This document shows positions 8,853-17,340 of a stretch of DNA of 64,000 nt, piece after piece. The DNA is from Burkholderia vietnamiensis LMG 10929 (GTDB taxonomy: Bacteria > Pseudomonadota > Gammaproteobacteria > Burkholderiales > Burkholderiaceae), in NCBI RefSeq assembly GCF_000959445.1, contig NZ_CP009631.1:2666001-2730000 (forward strand). The letters are read 5' to 3'. Under the pieces are notes generated by a model, which saw only the letters and a list, made by a program, of their open reading frames with translations, was not told where the DNA came from and made no database searches. The first letter of the stretch is position 1; each line of letters opens with the position of its first letter. Both the position numbers and the translations under genes were made by a program.

Positions 8853-10319
8853 CTATTGATGGCGCGGCGACATGGTATTCTTATAGATGCGACCGTCCTT
8901 CATGATGATCTTGATGTTTCGCTCAGGATCGGCGATAAGTGACGGATTTTCAAGCGGATTGCCATTGATGACCAGGATGTCTGCCAACGCGCGTGGTTGG
9001 ATGACACCAAGCGCCCCGGGATAAGGATTTCTGCACCCGGACAAGGCGAGAAGTTCTGCATTGCGGCTCGTGCCGAGCCGCAAAACATCGATGTTCTCGA
9101 ACCAGCGGGCCAGCTTGGAAAGCTGTTTTCCTTGCGTTAGGGCGCCTGCGGGATTGAATAGTACGTCCGTTCCCCACGCCATGTTCACACCATATTTTTG
9201 TCCAAGCTCGAAGGCGCGCACCGTCCCAACCGCAATTTCCTGCTGCTGTGCCCGTTGCGCGTCGGTCGCCTTCGGGTTGGCGTCCTCGTCGGCCAGAAAC
9301 GGCTGCAGGCTCCACCAGGCCCCAGCGTCGCCAATCCGGCGGACCGTCTCTTCGTCCGCTAGCTGACCATGCTCGATCGACTTCACGCCGCACGACAAGG
9401 CTCTGCGAATCCCGGCCGAGGTGTACACATGCGCGCAGACGTAGGTTCCCCAGTCTGACGCGGCGGCGACGGCAGCGCGCATTTCATCTTCCGTGTATTG
9501 AACCGAGTCGAGCGGATCGAACATGGAAGACACTCCGCCGCCCGCCATGATCTTGATCTGGCTCGCGCCTAGCATCAGCTGTTCACGCACTCTTCTGAGC
9601 ATGTCCGGCACACCGTCTGCGATCGAGGATATGCCGGCTACTTCCGCTGCACTGAGCGAGCACAGCGCAGTGCGCGGCAACTCGTTGCGTCTGCGAAAGT
9701 CGCCGTGCCCTGAAGTCTGAGAGATCATCGCCCCGCTGGGAAAGATCCGCGGACCCATGATGCGATTCTCGTCAATCGCCCTTTTCAATGCGAAGGAGGG
9801 ACCACCCACATCGCGAACAGTGGTGAAGCCGCGCATTATGGTCCGCTCAGCTTCTCGGGCCGCGAGAAGATAGATATAGGTTATGTCGGCAGTCATTGCC
9901 TCGTTAAGTGGAACGGCGGCAAGAATTGAATGCCAATGCGCATCGATCATGCCGGGCATGATGACGTGCTCCGCACAGTCGATCACCTGCGCATCACCCA
10001 CATCTTGCCCGGTTGGAATCAAATCCATGCAATTGCCCGCGACCAGTATGTCGTGCCCTTCGTCAAGGCTGTTCGACTTCCCGTCGAAGATCCGCGCTCC
10101 GCGCAGGATGAGCGGGGGGCGCGGCACATTGAACGAGGCGAGCTCCAGCAGCCCGGCCGCTGCTCCCATAGCCAGATGCGAGTCGAGCTCATGCCCAGCC
10201 AAGCGACCCGACACCGCATCGCTTACTCGCTGACAAACAGCATGGGCCAGAGGACTTTGGCAACTACATCTGAACTGATACTGCAACCGCTGACTATCAA
10301 AGTCATTCTTGTCTGCCAT
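8853..10319 (-). CDS. metal-dependent amidohydrolase
   Basis: Predicted cytoplasmic hydrolase of 488 residues of the amidohydrolase superfamily, imidazolonepropionase/Xaa-Pro dipeptidase-like branch. Metal-site residues are visible in order: H-x-H in MIDAHWHS, a candidate bridging Lys in SQIKIMAGGG, His in CAHVYTSAG, His in SIEHGQL and Asp in WGTDVL. The C-terminal beta domain is typical (ADILVINGNPLENPSL, IIMKDGRIYKN). The N-terminal ~70 residues before PPLILRGARIFDG are longer than usual. The ATG is supported by GGAG seven bases upstream. Substrate unknown; no partner gene, and both sides are IS debris. Confidence 0.82.
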   Translation of the reverse strand: MADKNDFDSQRLQYQFRCSCQSPLAHAVCQRVSDAVSGRLAGHELDSHLAMGAAAGLLELASFNVPRPPLILRGARIFDGKSNSLDEGHDILVAGNCMDLIPTGQDVGDAQVIDCAEHVIMPGMIDAHWHSILAAVPLNEAMTADITYIYLLAAREAERTIMRGFTTVRDVGGPSFALKRAIDENRIMGPRIFPSGAMISQTSGHGDFRRRNELPRTALCSLSAAEVAGISSIADGVPDMLRRVREQLMLGASQIKIMAGGGVSSMFDPLDSVQYTEDEMRAAVAAASDWGTYVCAHVYTSAGIRRALSCGVKSIEHGQLADEETVRRIGDAGAWWSLQPFLADEDANPKATDAQRAQQQEIAVGTVRAFELGQKYGVNMAWGTDVLFNPAGALTQGKQLSKLARWFENIDVLRLGTSRNAELLALSGCRNPYPGALGVIQPRALADILVINGNPLENPSLIADPERNIKIIMKDGRIYKNTMSPRHQ

Positions 10320-10419
10320 GTTGGTCTCCGAAGCTCGTCGTACTCGTTGAATTAGATTGACACGATTTTTTTACATATACGACGGCACTGTCAACTTGCG
10401 GGAATTCGTCGATGATGAT

Positions 10420-10500
10420 GCAAAAGGCGCTGCCGCTCACTTCGGCATGAAATCGCATATTGGCGTGGACGTCGAATCCGGGCTGGTGCATACGGTGCGG
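10420..10500 (+). pseudogene. IS5-family transposase fragment
   Basis: A short stretch reads FGMKSHIGVDVESGLVHTV on the plus strand, a well conserved IS5-group transposase segment. Nothing on either side continues it. The sequence passes directly into an Rhs fragment on the other strand. Confidence 0.6.
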
Positions 10501-10516
10501 GCAGGTCGGACAACGT

Positions 10517-10915
10517 CATCGGTCAGTTGCCCCGCCTTGTCGCACTGATAGCGGCGCTCCAAGACCTTGCCGCCCGTGCCCTGTACGTCTGCCGGCAGGC
10601 CGCGTCGTACTGCGTCACCTGTGTCAGGCCGTTGCCCAATTCGCGCGATGTCTCCCAGTGCACGTCGTCGCGCTCGAAGTTCGCAATCGGTTTGCCATCC
10701 AGCAGCAGTCCGTGCACTGCCACAGGTGCTCGACGCCGCATTCGCCCGCCGGATCGTGCGCGCAGTCCTCATCGAACGACATGTTCACGTGCTCGCGCAG
10801 CAGATTGCCGACCGGATCCTAGAACTGGCGCACCCGTGCATTGTCGTTGAGCGCCGTCGCCAGCCGGCCGAAGCCTTCGTCTTCGAACGATTTGCGCTCG
10901 ACCTTTCAGTCCGGA
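10517..10915 (-). pseudogene. RHS-repeat protein gene fragment, frameshifted
   Basis: On the minus strand three frames together give an Rhs core: GFGRLATALNDNARVRQF (then a stop) with DPVGNLLREHVNM, next VHGLLLDGKPIANFERDDVH with ELGNGLTQVTQYDA, then LERRYQCDKAGQLTDD. This order is that of YD-repeat segments of Rhs proteins, which deliver polymorphic toxins. Frameshifts and an internal stop make it non-functional, and no toxin tip or immunity gene is present. Confidence 0.68.
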
Positions 10916-11034
10916 GCCGGCGTCAGGTAGACCGCCTTCCTCTCGTCGAAACGAGCCGGCCAGCCCGATCGATGGGCAAGACGTCTCATTGCGTCGTAGC
11001 CGAACGACTGCATGATGCCGCCTTCCTGACGATG

Positions 11035-11540
11035 ACCGATCCGATCCGCCTCGCCGACCGGCTGCGGCTGGTAGTACACGCTCGACCGGGAAATCGCGAC
11101 AAGCTTAGCCTGCTGCGCTGCCGACCAGGCATAGTTACGGTCGATCATTTCTTTGCGCTCAGCAATCCCGCCTTGTCGAGCGCGCCGCTTAGAAATGCAT
11201 TTTCTAGAGTCAACGGCCCGATCTTCGCGAGCAGCGATTTTAGATCAACCGGCGGTTCGTTCGACGGCGCCCCGGCCGCGCCGAACACGTCCGACGCGCG
11301 CTCCTGCAATTGCCGTTTCCGTTCGGTAATCCGGTTCGGATGGACATCGAACTGCGGCACCAGTTCTGCCAGCGTCCGCTCGTCCTTGACCGCTGCCAGC
11401 GCCACCTTTGCTTTGAACGCCGCTGAGTGCGTCCGTCGGGTTATCTTCGTCATTTCCTCGGTTCCTTTGCCAACATTATCTCTGGCTCTGGCCCCGGCCA
11501 AACCACTTATCCGACTGTCCGAATTTACGCGGCCACCTCT
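11035..11540 (-). mobile_element. partial IS3-family element (same family as 14420-15700)
   Basis: The right end matches the complete copy at 14420-15700, including the terminal GGCCACCTCT at 11531-11540. It retains all of orfA but only about 38 codons of orfB (to HPEADRIG-like sequence near 11035), after which unrelated DNA begins. The DNA from 11541 to 11843 holds no recognised gene other than the promoter region of the downstream hydrolase. Confidence 0.75.
11145..11453 (-). CDS. IS3-family transposase OrfA (partial element)
   Basis: Helix-turn-helix and leucine-zipper subunit of an IS3-type transposase, 102 residues, starting [20 protein letters not shown]. It is close to the OrfA at 15305-15613 but diverged, with R for the usual W in ITERKRQ and LENAFLSG for LENDFLSG. 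It is complete, but its orfB is truncated so the element cannot transpose itself. The frame is open to 11570, but the ATG at 11453 is preceded by GAGGAA. Confidence 0.78.
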   Translation of the reverse strand: MTKITRRTHSAAFKAKVALAAVKDERTLAELVPQFDVHPNRITERKRQLQERASDVFGAAGAPSNEPPVDLKSLLAKIGPLTLENAFLSGALDKAGLLSAKK

Positions 11541-11843
11541 GCTTCTTGCCCGTGCCTTCCGCTTCCGCAAAGCTCATCTGGCGTTTCATCGTCGTGGACT
11601 CGTTCCGTGAACTACGTTCTACAACGTACTCGGCTGCGTCAGCGATGACCACCGAGCCGGATAAATCAGTATTTCCCTAGTTGACAACTGTATTGCGGAA
11701 ATCCAATACTTCCCTTTTCCTCAGATGTTGTCGACGCGATATTGCTCGGGGGATCAATGCGCGGCAGGCGGACGCGAGCCGCCTTCGCAGCGAGCGTCGG
11801 CTTCGAGCAATCTGTAATCACTAACACAGCGTGAGGAATTGCC

Positions 11844-12923
11844 ATGCGCCGCCCTTTTTGCGTCGTTTTGACCTGTCTCGCCGCAGCAGCGACGCTCCTC
11901 GTCGAGCCGGCCGGATCGCTAGCCTGCACACGCGTTGTCTATCTCGGTGACAACGACGACGTTATCACCGCCCGATCGATGGACTGGAGACTCGACGTCG
12001 CCACCAATCTTTACATCCTTCCGCGTGGCATCGCCCGCACCGGTGAATCCGGTCCGAACTCTCTTAACTGGACCGCCAAATACGGTAGCGTCGTGGCTAC
12101 CGGTTATGACGTCTCTACCACCGATGGCATGAACGAAAAGGGGCTAGCGGCTGAACTGCTCTGGCTGGTCGAATCGCAATATCCCCACTTTGACAAAAAC
12201 TCGAAACCTGGACTCACCATCGCAGCATGGGCGCAGTACGTGCTGGACAATTTTGCGACCGTCGCGGAAGCCGTCGCTGCGCTCGAGAAGGAGCCGTTCA
12301 CAATCGTCACTGACAATGTCCCCGGCGAACAGCGCCTCGCCACACTGCGCCTCGCCATATCAGACGCGAGTGGCGACAGCGCCATCGTCGAGTACATCGG
12401 CGGCAAACAGATCATCCACCATGGTCGGCAGTACCAGGTCACGACGAACTCACCGACCTTTGACGAGCAGCTTGCACTGAACGAATATTGGAAGCAGATA
12501 GGCGGCACCGTCTGGCTGCCTGGCACCAATCGCTCTGCTGACCGGTTCGCGCGCGCCTCGTTCTACGTCAACGCTATCCCTAAGAGTGAGGACCCCGCCA
12601 TTGCACTTGCCAGCGTTTTCAGCGTGATCCGTAACGTATCGGTGCCGTTCGGGATCACTACCCCGGGCGAGCCGAATATATCGTCCACACGTTGGCGCAC
12701 CGTTGCCGATCACAAGCGCATGCTTTACTTCTTCGAATCGGCCGTCACTCCGAGTACTTTCTGGGTCGATCTCAAGAAGGTCGACTTCTCCGCAGGCGCA
12801 CCTGTCAAACGCCTCGACCTCGGCAAGGATCAGCGCAATTTATTCGCCGGCGAAGTCTCCAAGGACTTTCAACGCGCACCCGCGTTTCCCTTCCTCGGCA
12901 CCGACCTGAGTGAGTTCCGCTGA
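11844..12923 (+). CDS. linear amide C-N hydrolase, choloylglycine hydrolase family (exported)
   Basis: Predicted Ntn-hydrolase of the bile-salt hydrolase/penicillin V acylase family, 359 residues. A 27-residue signal peptide (hydrophobic core VVLTCLAAAATLLV) ends at SLA, exposing C28 as the N-terminal nucleophile (CTRVVYLG). R-x-MDW (RSMDWRLD) and the later N of TTNSPTF, then R in NRSADRFARA, match active-site positions of the family. It is therefore a periplasmic amidase, perhaps acting on acyl-amides such as acyl-homoserine lactones or penicillin V; the substrate is not readable. Start supported by GAGGAA. Stand-alone between IS remnants. Confidence 0.85.
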   Translation: MRRPFCVVLTCLAAAATLLVEPAGSLACTRVVYLGDNDDVITARSMDWRLDVATNLYILPRGIARTGESGPNSLNWTAKYGSVVATGYDVSTTDGMNEKGLAAELLWLVESQYPHFDKNSKPGLTIAAWAQYVLDNFATVAEAVAALEKEPFTIVTDNVPGEQRLATLRLAISDASGDSAIVEYIGGKQIIHHGRQYQVTTNSPTFDEQLALNEYWKQIGGTVWLPGTNRSADRFARASFYVNAIPKSEDPAIALASVFSVIRNVSVPFGITTPGEPNISSTRWRTVADHKRMLYFFESAVTPSTFWVDLKKVDFSAGAPVKRLDLGKDQRNLFAGEVSKDFQRAPAFPFLGTDLSEFR

Positions 12924-13024
12924 GACGTGGCGTCGCTGCTTCATGATGGACCCACTCCGGGAGTGCCATGACTCGTTTGGGCCGGATGCCTGAACCGCAT
13001 CGGGAATCGTGGAGACCAGTTGGT

Positions 13025-13120
13025 TTAAGTTAATGCAGGCAGGTCATCGGTATTTCTGAGTTGCCTGTAGTAGTTTGCCGCAGCTTCAGCGGGCGGGATA
13101 TACGGCATGCGCAGCTCGAT
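13025..13120 (-). pseudogene. IS3-family OrfB C-terminal fragment (minus strand)
   Basis: The last 30 or so codons of an IS3-type OrfB are visible (YIPPAEAAANYYRQLRN), followed by a stop at 13025. No catalytic core remains. It abuts a second, oppositely oriented OrfB tail. The 100 bases between the upstream hydrolase stop and 13025 hold nothing recognisable. Confidence 0.55.
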
Positions 13121-13129
13121 GAGCCGCCG

Positions 13130-13351
13130 AGGAGACTGTTGCGACACGCGCCGACCGAGAGCCTGGAGGGGTCGCTCAAGCGTGCGCGCAACCTTGGTCA
13201 GCGCTTGGCAGCGCGTCGCGAAGCTATGGACAAGGTAATTGACCGGTTGAGCGTCTACAATCATTCGCGCTTGCACTTGACGTTGAACTACGTCAGCCAG
13301 ATGCAATTCGAGCAGGACTGGCACGCCGCCCGTAGCCAACTGGTGACATAA
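13130..13351 (+). pseudogene. IS3-family OrfB C-terminal fragment (plus strand)
   Basis: This reads ESLEGSLKRAR, then VIDRLSVYNHSRLHLTLNYV and QFEQDWHAA, the conserved end of an IS2/IS3-type OrfB. The DDE core is missing. It sits tail-adjacent to the minus-strand fragment at 13025-13120, so two different IS3 ends have been joined by deletion. Confidence 0.68.
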
Positions 13352-13525
13352 TCCGCACAACGTCAAGGAATCCGAAATTCGCGAGCAACGTCAAACTTTC
13401 GGAATAAGCGAGACCACCTCTTTGCAACTATCTATCGAACCTACCATTGCAACGGTTCACTTTTCATTGTAGTGTTCTGATGCGTCAAGCATCCGTAATG
13501 GAAAAACCAAATCCTAGAGGTGTAA

Positions 13526-14269
13526 ATGAATCATCAAGACAGTGAATGCTGTACCGCGCATCACATCGGGCGCCGCACGACCCTGAAATCTGCACTGGGG
13601 CTTGCAGCACTTGGAATCGTCGGCGGGATTTTTCCCGAGGCCGCTGACGCGGCAGCCTTGACGAAGGCGCAGCGTGATGCGATGACGCCGGACGACGTGT
13701 TGGCAATGATCAAGAAGGGCAATGATCGATTCCGTGCAGGGAAAATGCAAACGCATGACTACCTCGCGCAGAAACGGGCGAGTGTGAGCGGCCAATACCC
13801 CGCCGCCGTGATTCTGAGCTGCATTGACTCGCGCGCTCCGGCGGAAGTGATTCTCGATGCCGGTATCGGCGATACGTTCAATGCTCGCGTCGCTGGGAAC
13901 ATCGCCAACGACGACCTGTTGGGCAGTCTCGAATATGCCTGTGCAGTGGCCGGCTCCAAAGTCGTACTGGTAATGGGACACACGTCATGTGGGGCAATTA
14001 AGGGGGCCATTGACGGCGTGGAACTCGGCAATCTGACGGAGTTGCTTGCGAAAATCAAACCGGCGGTCGACGGCACGACGTACACGGGTGAGCGGAGCAG
14101 CAAGAACGATGAATTCGTCGATGCGGTCGCTACGACCAACGTTCAGCTGACGATCAGCGAGATCCGTCGCCGGAGCAGCGTGCTGGCCGACCTGGAAAAG
14201 AACGGGAAGATCAAGATAGTTGGCGCCATGTACCACCTGGTAGGCGGCAAGGTGGTCCTCCTGAGCTAA
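13526..14269 (+). CDS. beta-class carbonic anhydrase, Tat-exported
   Basis: Predicted zinc enzyme converting CO2 and bicarbonate, 247 residues. The zinc-site motifs are visible: C-x-D-x-R (LSCIDSRAPAE) and H-x2-C (GHTSCGAIKG). A twin-arginine type leader (GRRTTLKSALGLAALG) precedes the mature enzyme, so it probably acts in the periplasm, unlike most bacterial beta enzymes. The AGAGG ribosome binding site is four bases from the ATG. It stands alone between IS fragments, with an IS3 element 150 bases downstream. Confidence 0.9.
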   Translation: MNHQDSECCTAHHIGRRTTLKSALGLAALGIVGGIFPEAADAAALTKAQRDAMTPDDVLAMIKKGNDRFRAGKMQTHDYLAQKRASVSGQYPAAVILSCIDSRAPAEVILDAGIGDTFNARVAGNIANDDLLGSLEYACAVAGSKVVLVMGHTSCGAIKGAIDGVELGNLTELLAKIKPAVDGTTYTGERSSKNDEFVDAVATTNVQLTISEIRRRSSVLADLEKNGKIKIVGAMYHLVGGKVVLLS

Positions 14270-14480
14270 CCCGGTCTTTCGTGCTTCTCCCTTTGAAGTA
14301 CAGCCTCGGTTGCTTCGGGCGCGGCGAAAGCAAGCGGCCGGCAAACCCGTCCCGAGTTCAACCGAGGTGCTCGATGGCTCGCAGCTGTGACGCGAGGGCA
14401 ATGCGATCGGACACACGAGAGAGGTGGCCTCACTCGTTCGGCCAGTTTTCTGAGATTTTTAAGTGGGACGTCCGAGGCAA

Positions 14481-15308
14481 TCATGCTGCCGATTTGATCG
14501 CAGGCAGCCTCGCGTAGTATGCCTCATCGGGCGTCCGACCCGCCAGGCTCGAATGGGCCCGTTTTCGGTTGTACAGCTCAATGTAGTCGCCGATGGAGCG
14601 CCGGGCATGGCTGACCGACTCGTAAGCTCGCAGGTAAACCTCTTCGTATTTGACGCTGCGTCACACGCGTTCGACGAACACGTTGTCGCGCCCAGCCCCT
14701 TTGCCGTCCATCGACAGCCGCACGCCTCGGCCCAGCACCGCCTCGGTGAAGGCTCCCGCCGTGAACTGGCTACCCTGATCGGTGTTCACGATGTCGGGGT
14801 GCCCATAGCGGGCGAACGCCTCTTCCAGCGCTTCAACGGCATGCACGGCTTCCAGCGTGATCGCCACGCGGTGCGTGAGGATCTTGCGACTGGCCCAGTC
14901 CACCACCGCAGTCAGATACACGAAGCCGCGCGCCATCGGGACGTAGGTCGTGTCGAGTACCCAGGCCTGGGTGGCCCGCTCGATCTTCGTGCTGCGCAGC
15001 AGATACGGCCAGACCTTGTGCTGCGCGTTGCGTCGACTCGTGTTCGGCTTGCAGTACAGCGCCTCCATGCCCATGCGCTTCATGAGCGTGCGTACGCGGC
15101 GGCCAACCTCGTGGCTTTCCCGGCGCAGCAGGCGAGCCAGCATGCGCGCACCGGCAAACGGAAACTCCAGATGCAGTTCGTCGATCCGGCGCATCAGCCG
15201 TTCATCGACTTCGCTGACAGGCCGCGCCCGGTAATACGCGCTCGATCTCGCGATACCAACAAGCCGGACTTGCTGCGAAACCGGCAACGCATGGCCACGG
15301 TCAATCAT
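14481..15308 (-). pseudogene. IS3-family transposase OrfB with premature stop
   Basis: DDE integrase-type subunit. D in WVLDTTYVPM, D in VNTDQGSQF and the E region are present up to FVERV at 14664. The next codon is TGA where the family has TGG (LWRSVKYEE), and the same frame then continues correctly with RSVKYEEVYLRAY and YNRKRAHSSLAGRTP to a natural stop at 14481. A single W-to-stop change has therefore inactivated the enzyme. Confidence 0.85.
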
Positions 15309-15613
15309 CGCTCTGCGCTCAGCAATCCGGCCTTGGTGAGCGCACCGCTTAAAAAATCATTTTCCAGGCTGAGTTGGCCGATCTTGGCGTGCAGGGTCTT
15401 CACGTCTACCGGTGGCTCGCTCGACACCGGGCTGGCCGCACCGAACACGTCGGCCGCGCGCTCCTGCAACTGTCGTTTCCATTCCGTGATCTGGTTCGGA
15501 TGCACATCGAACTGCTGCGCCAATTCGGCGAGCGTGCGCTCGCCCTTCACTGCCGCCAGGGCCACTTTCGCTTTGAACGTCGCTGAGTGCGTGCGTCGAG
15601 TTCGTTTCGTCAT
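15305..15613 (-). CDS. IS3-family transposase OrfA
   Basis: DNA-binding subunit of 102 residues, [20 protein letters not shown], then HTH ([19 protein letters not shown]) and a coiled-coil ([15 protein letters not shown]). It overlaps orfB by four bases (ATGA), where IS3 elements make the OrfAB fusion by frameshifting. It is intact, but its partner carries a stop codon. The 208 bases from the IS end to 15908 contain no recognised gene. Confidence 0.88.
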   Translation of the reverse strand: MTKRTRRTHSATFKAKVALAAVKGERTLAELAQQFDVHPNQITEWKRQLQERAADVFGAASPVSSEPPVDVKTLHAKIGQLSLENDFLSGALTKAGLLSAER

Positions 15614-15908
15614 TTTCTCGGTTTCTTTGCCTGCATTATCGCTGGCTCAAGCCCCGATCGTTCCACTTATCCCGCTGTCCGATTTTGCGCGGCCACCTCT
15701 GTTGCCCCGGCGTCGATGCCGAACGGTTCGATCTGCGTGCTGCTAATGCCACGCTGCTACGTATGGCATCCAATCGTTGGGGGAACCGGTAACTCACGCC
15801 GTCAAGATGGTATCGGCTCCACGCTTACGCTCAGGGGCTTAACCTTGCCATGTATTGCTGAGATTTGACCGACTTCGCGCGAATGCAATTTCGCGGCCTA
15901 CTGTGGTG

Positions 15909-17021
15909 TCACGAAGAAGTTCCCGATCCGAATGAATCGACCAATGTCTGTCCATTGACCAACCCAAGCTTCACAAAGCACTGTAGGAACTGGTCAGATT
16001 TATTCAAATTAACAAAATTCATTCGAATCACGTCGTTCAAGCCATTGCCCAAGCCCGTGGCGATTGCAGAATGCCGCCCATACAATACGCTTGACAGCCC
16101 GAACGCATAGGCGAGCCTCGCATCGTCACGCGTCTTCTCTTCGTCTTTCCAGTCCATCAATGCATCCGCAATACGCTCGAACTGCTGCAGCGATTTCTCT
16201 ATCGATCCGACGGTTGAGAATTCCGACTTCCCCAATCGTACCGGCCTACCGATGTGATAACCCTGTACCCATTGCGCCCCAGACAACACGGCCGTGCGCA
16301 GCCCGGCAATGCCTTCTATGCCCTCTACCACCACCTGCTTTGCATGGCATCGGGCGCGGGCCACCAACTTCTTGAACCGATTGCATTGCGTCTGGTCACC
16401 GCAATCGGCCGGTAACATTCGACCGGCGATCTTGACGATGTCGAGTTGTGCGATGTGCGTGCTATTCTCCAAACTAAATCCATCGCCAAAATCGTCCACA
16501 GCAATGGCACATCCGCTAAGACGCAGGCGTTCGACGAACATACGCCCTGACACTGACGACAGTTGCGTGGTTTCGGTGATCTCAACGACCAGACGACAAG
16601 CAATATCTGGCCTATTTTCAAGTATCAGGAAGATTGATTCCCACCACTGGAAATTATTTGCACTTTGCGCAGAAATATTGATGCCTAAGCGTAGATCGAC
16701 ATTGGAATCCATTAAATCGATCGCCATGCTGACGATATATCGATCAACGAATCGCATCAATTCAAGCCGCTCCAGACTGGGTATGAACTCTGACGGATAT
16801 ACGATCGGAAGTCCGTCCGCGTCGACGATTCTCACCAAGCATTCGTGATATAGCACCGCTGCATCGTCCCGCACGCTCACAATCGGCTGAGCCCAAAGCA
16901 TCACCCTGTCTTGAGCGATCGCCGCCAACACCGTGCCTGCGAGCCCAAGGTCAGAATCCGCATGACGCCGCATATCTTGGGCTAATCGACGTTGCATGAG
17001 CGCCTTTACGCATTGGATCAT
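15909..17021 (-). CDS. EAL-domain cyclic-di-GMP phosphodiesterase
   Basis: Predicted enzyme of 370 residues hydrolysing c-di-GMP. The EAL motif is E-C-L (LYHECLVRI). Other active-site elements are kept: N of GINISAQS, E of EITET, the acidic pair in DDFGDGFS (D replaces the usual T), K of LDIVKIAG, E of VVEGIE and Q of VQGYHIG, so activity is plausible. No sensory domain is fused; about 110 residues of unassigned sequence follow the EAL fold. GGAGGG precedes the ATG. It is the last gene of the fimbrial regulatory side, comparable with phosphodiesterases next to mrk and cup fimbrial genes that tune pilus expression. Confidence 0.86.
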   Translation of the reverse strand: MIQCVKALMQRRLAQDMRRHADSDLGLAGTVLAAIAQDRVMLWAQPIVSVRDDAAVLYHECLVRIVDADGLPIVYPSEFIPSLERLELMRFVDRYIVSMAIDLMDSNVDLRLGINISAQSANNFQWWESIFLILENRPDIACRLVVEITETTQLSSVSGRMFVERLRLSGCAIAVDDFGDGFSLENSTHIAQLDIVKIAGRMLPADCGDQTQCNRFKKLVARARCHAKQVVVEGIEGIAGLRTAVLSGAQWVQGYHIGRPVRLGKSEFSTVGSIEKSLQQFERIADALMDWKDEEKTRDDARLAYAFGLSSVLYGRHSAIATGLGNGLNDVIRMNFVNLNKSDQFLQCFVKLGLVNGQTLVDSFGSGTSS

Positions 17022-17340
17022 GTTCCCTCCCTACGGTGGAATGATGACGATCTACGTGCCCCCGCCGGGCGCTTGACCGGCATTGGGGTATTCGTACTTT
17101 TCGTGCAAACTCTGGCGGTTAGTCGCGCAGCCCCTTATCCCTCAAGGCTCCCCTTCCCTGCGACATCTTTTCAAAACACGATTTTGCAAATAGTTGGCCA
17201 GAAAGGTATTTTCGATCCAAAGTGCCAGGATTTTCATGAAGTGTACAAATGCCCCTTACGCGACGGATGAATTTGAACCAGACGCCAACTGACTTGTCGA
17301 TCCCCAGTAATTCAATTCGAATTCTTGGTCACGACCGACA
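17022..17340. promoter_or_regulatory. intergenic region between EAL gene and response regulator
   Basis: This 319-base, relatively AT-rich gap holds no credible gene. It must contain the leader of the EAL gene and possibly its own promoter (AT-rich stretches near 17190-17230). No confident -10/-35 pair or operator was identified. Confidence 0.4.

Larger units (their letters stand above)
14420..15700 (-). mobile_element. IS3-family insertion sequence, 1281 bp
   Basis: Ends are inferred from matching terminal AGAGGTGGCC (14420-14429) and GGCCACCTCT (15691-15700), followed by weaker matches inward. orfA and orfB overlap by four bases as in this family. Flanks (GAG and GTT) show no target duplication, so the neighbourhood was rearranged after insertion. 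A related partial copy lies at 11035-11540 in the same orientation. Confidence 0.8.
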
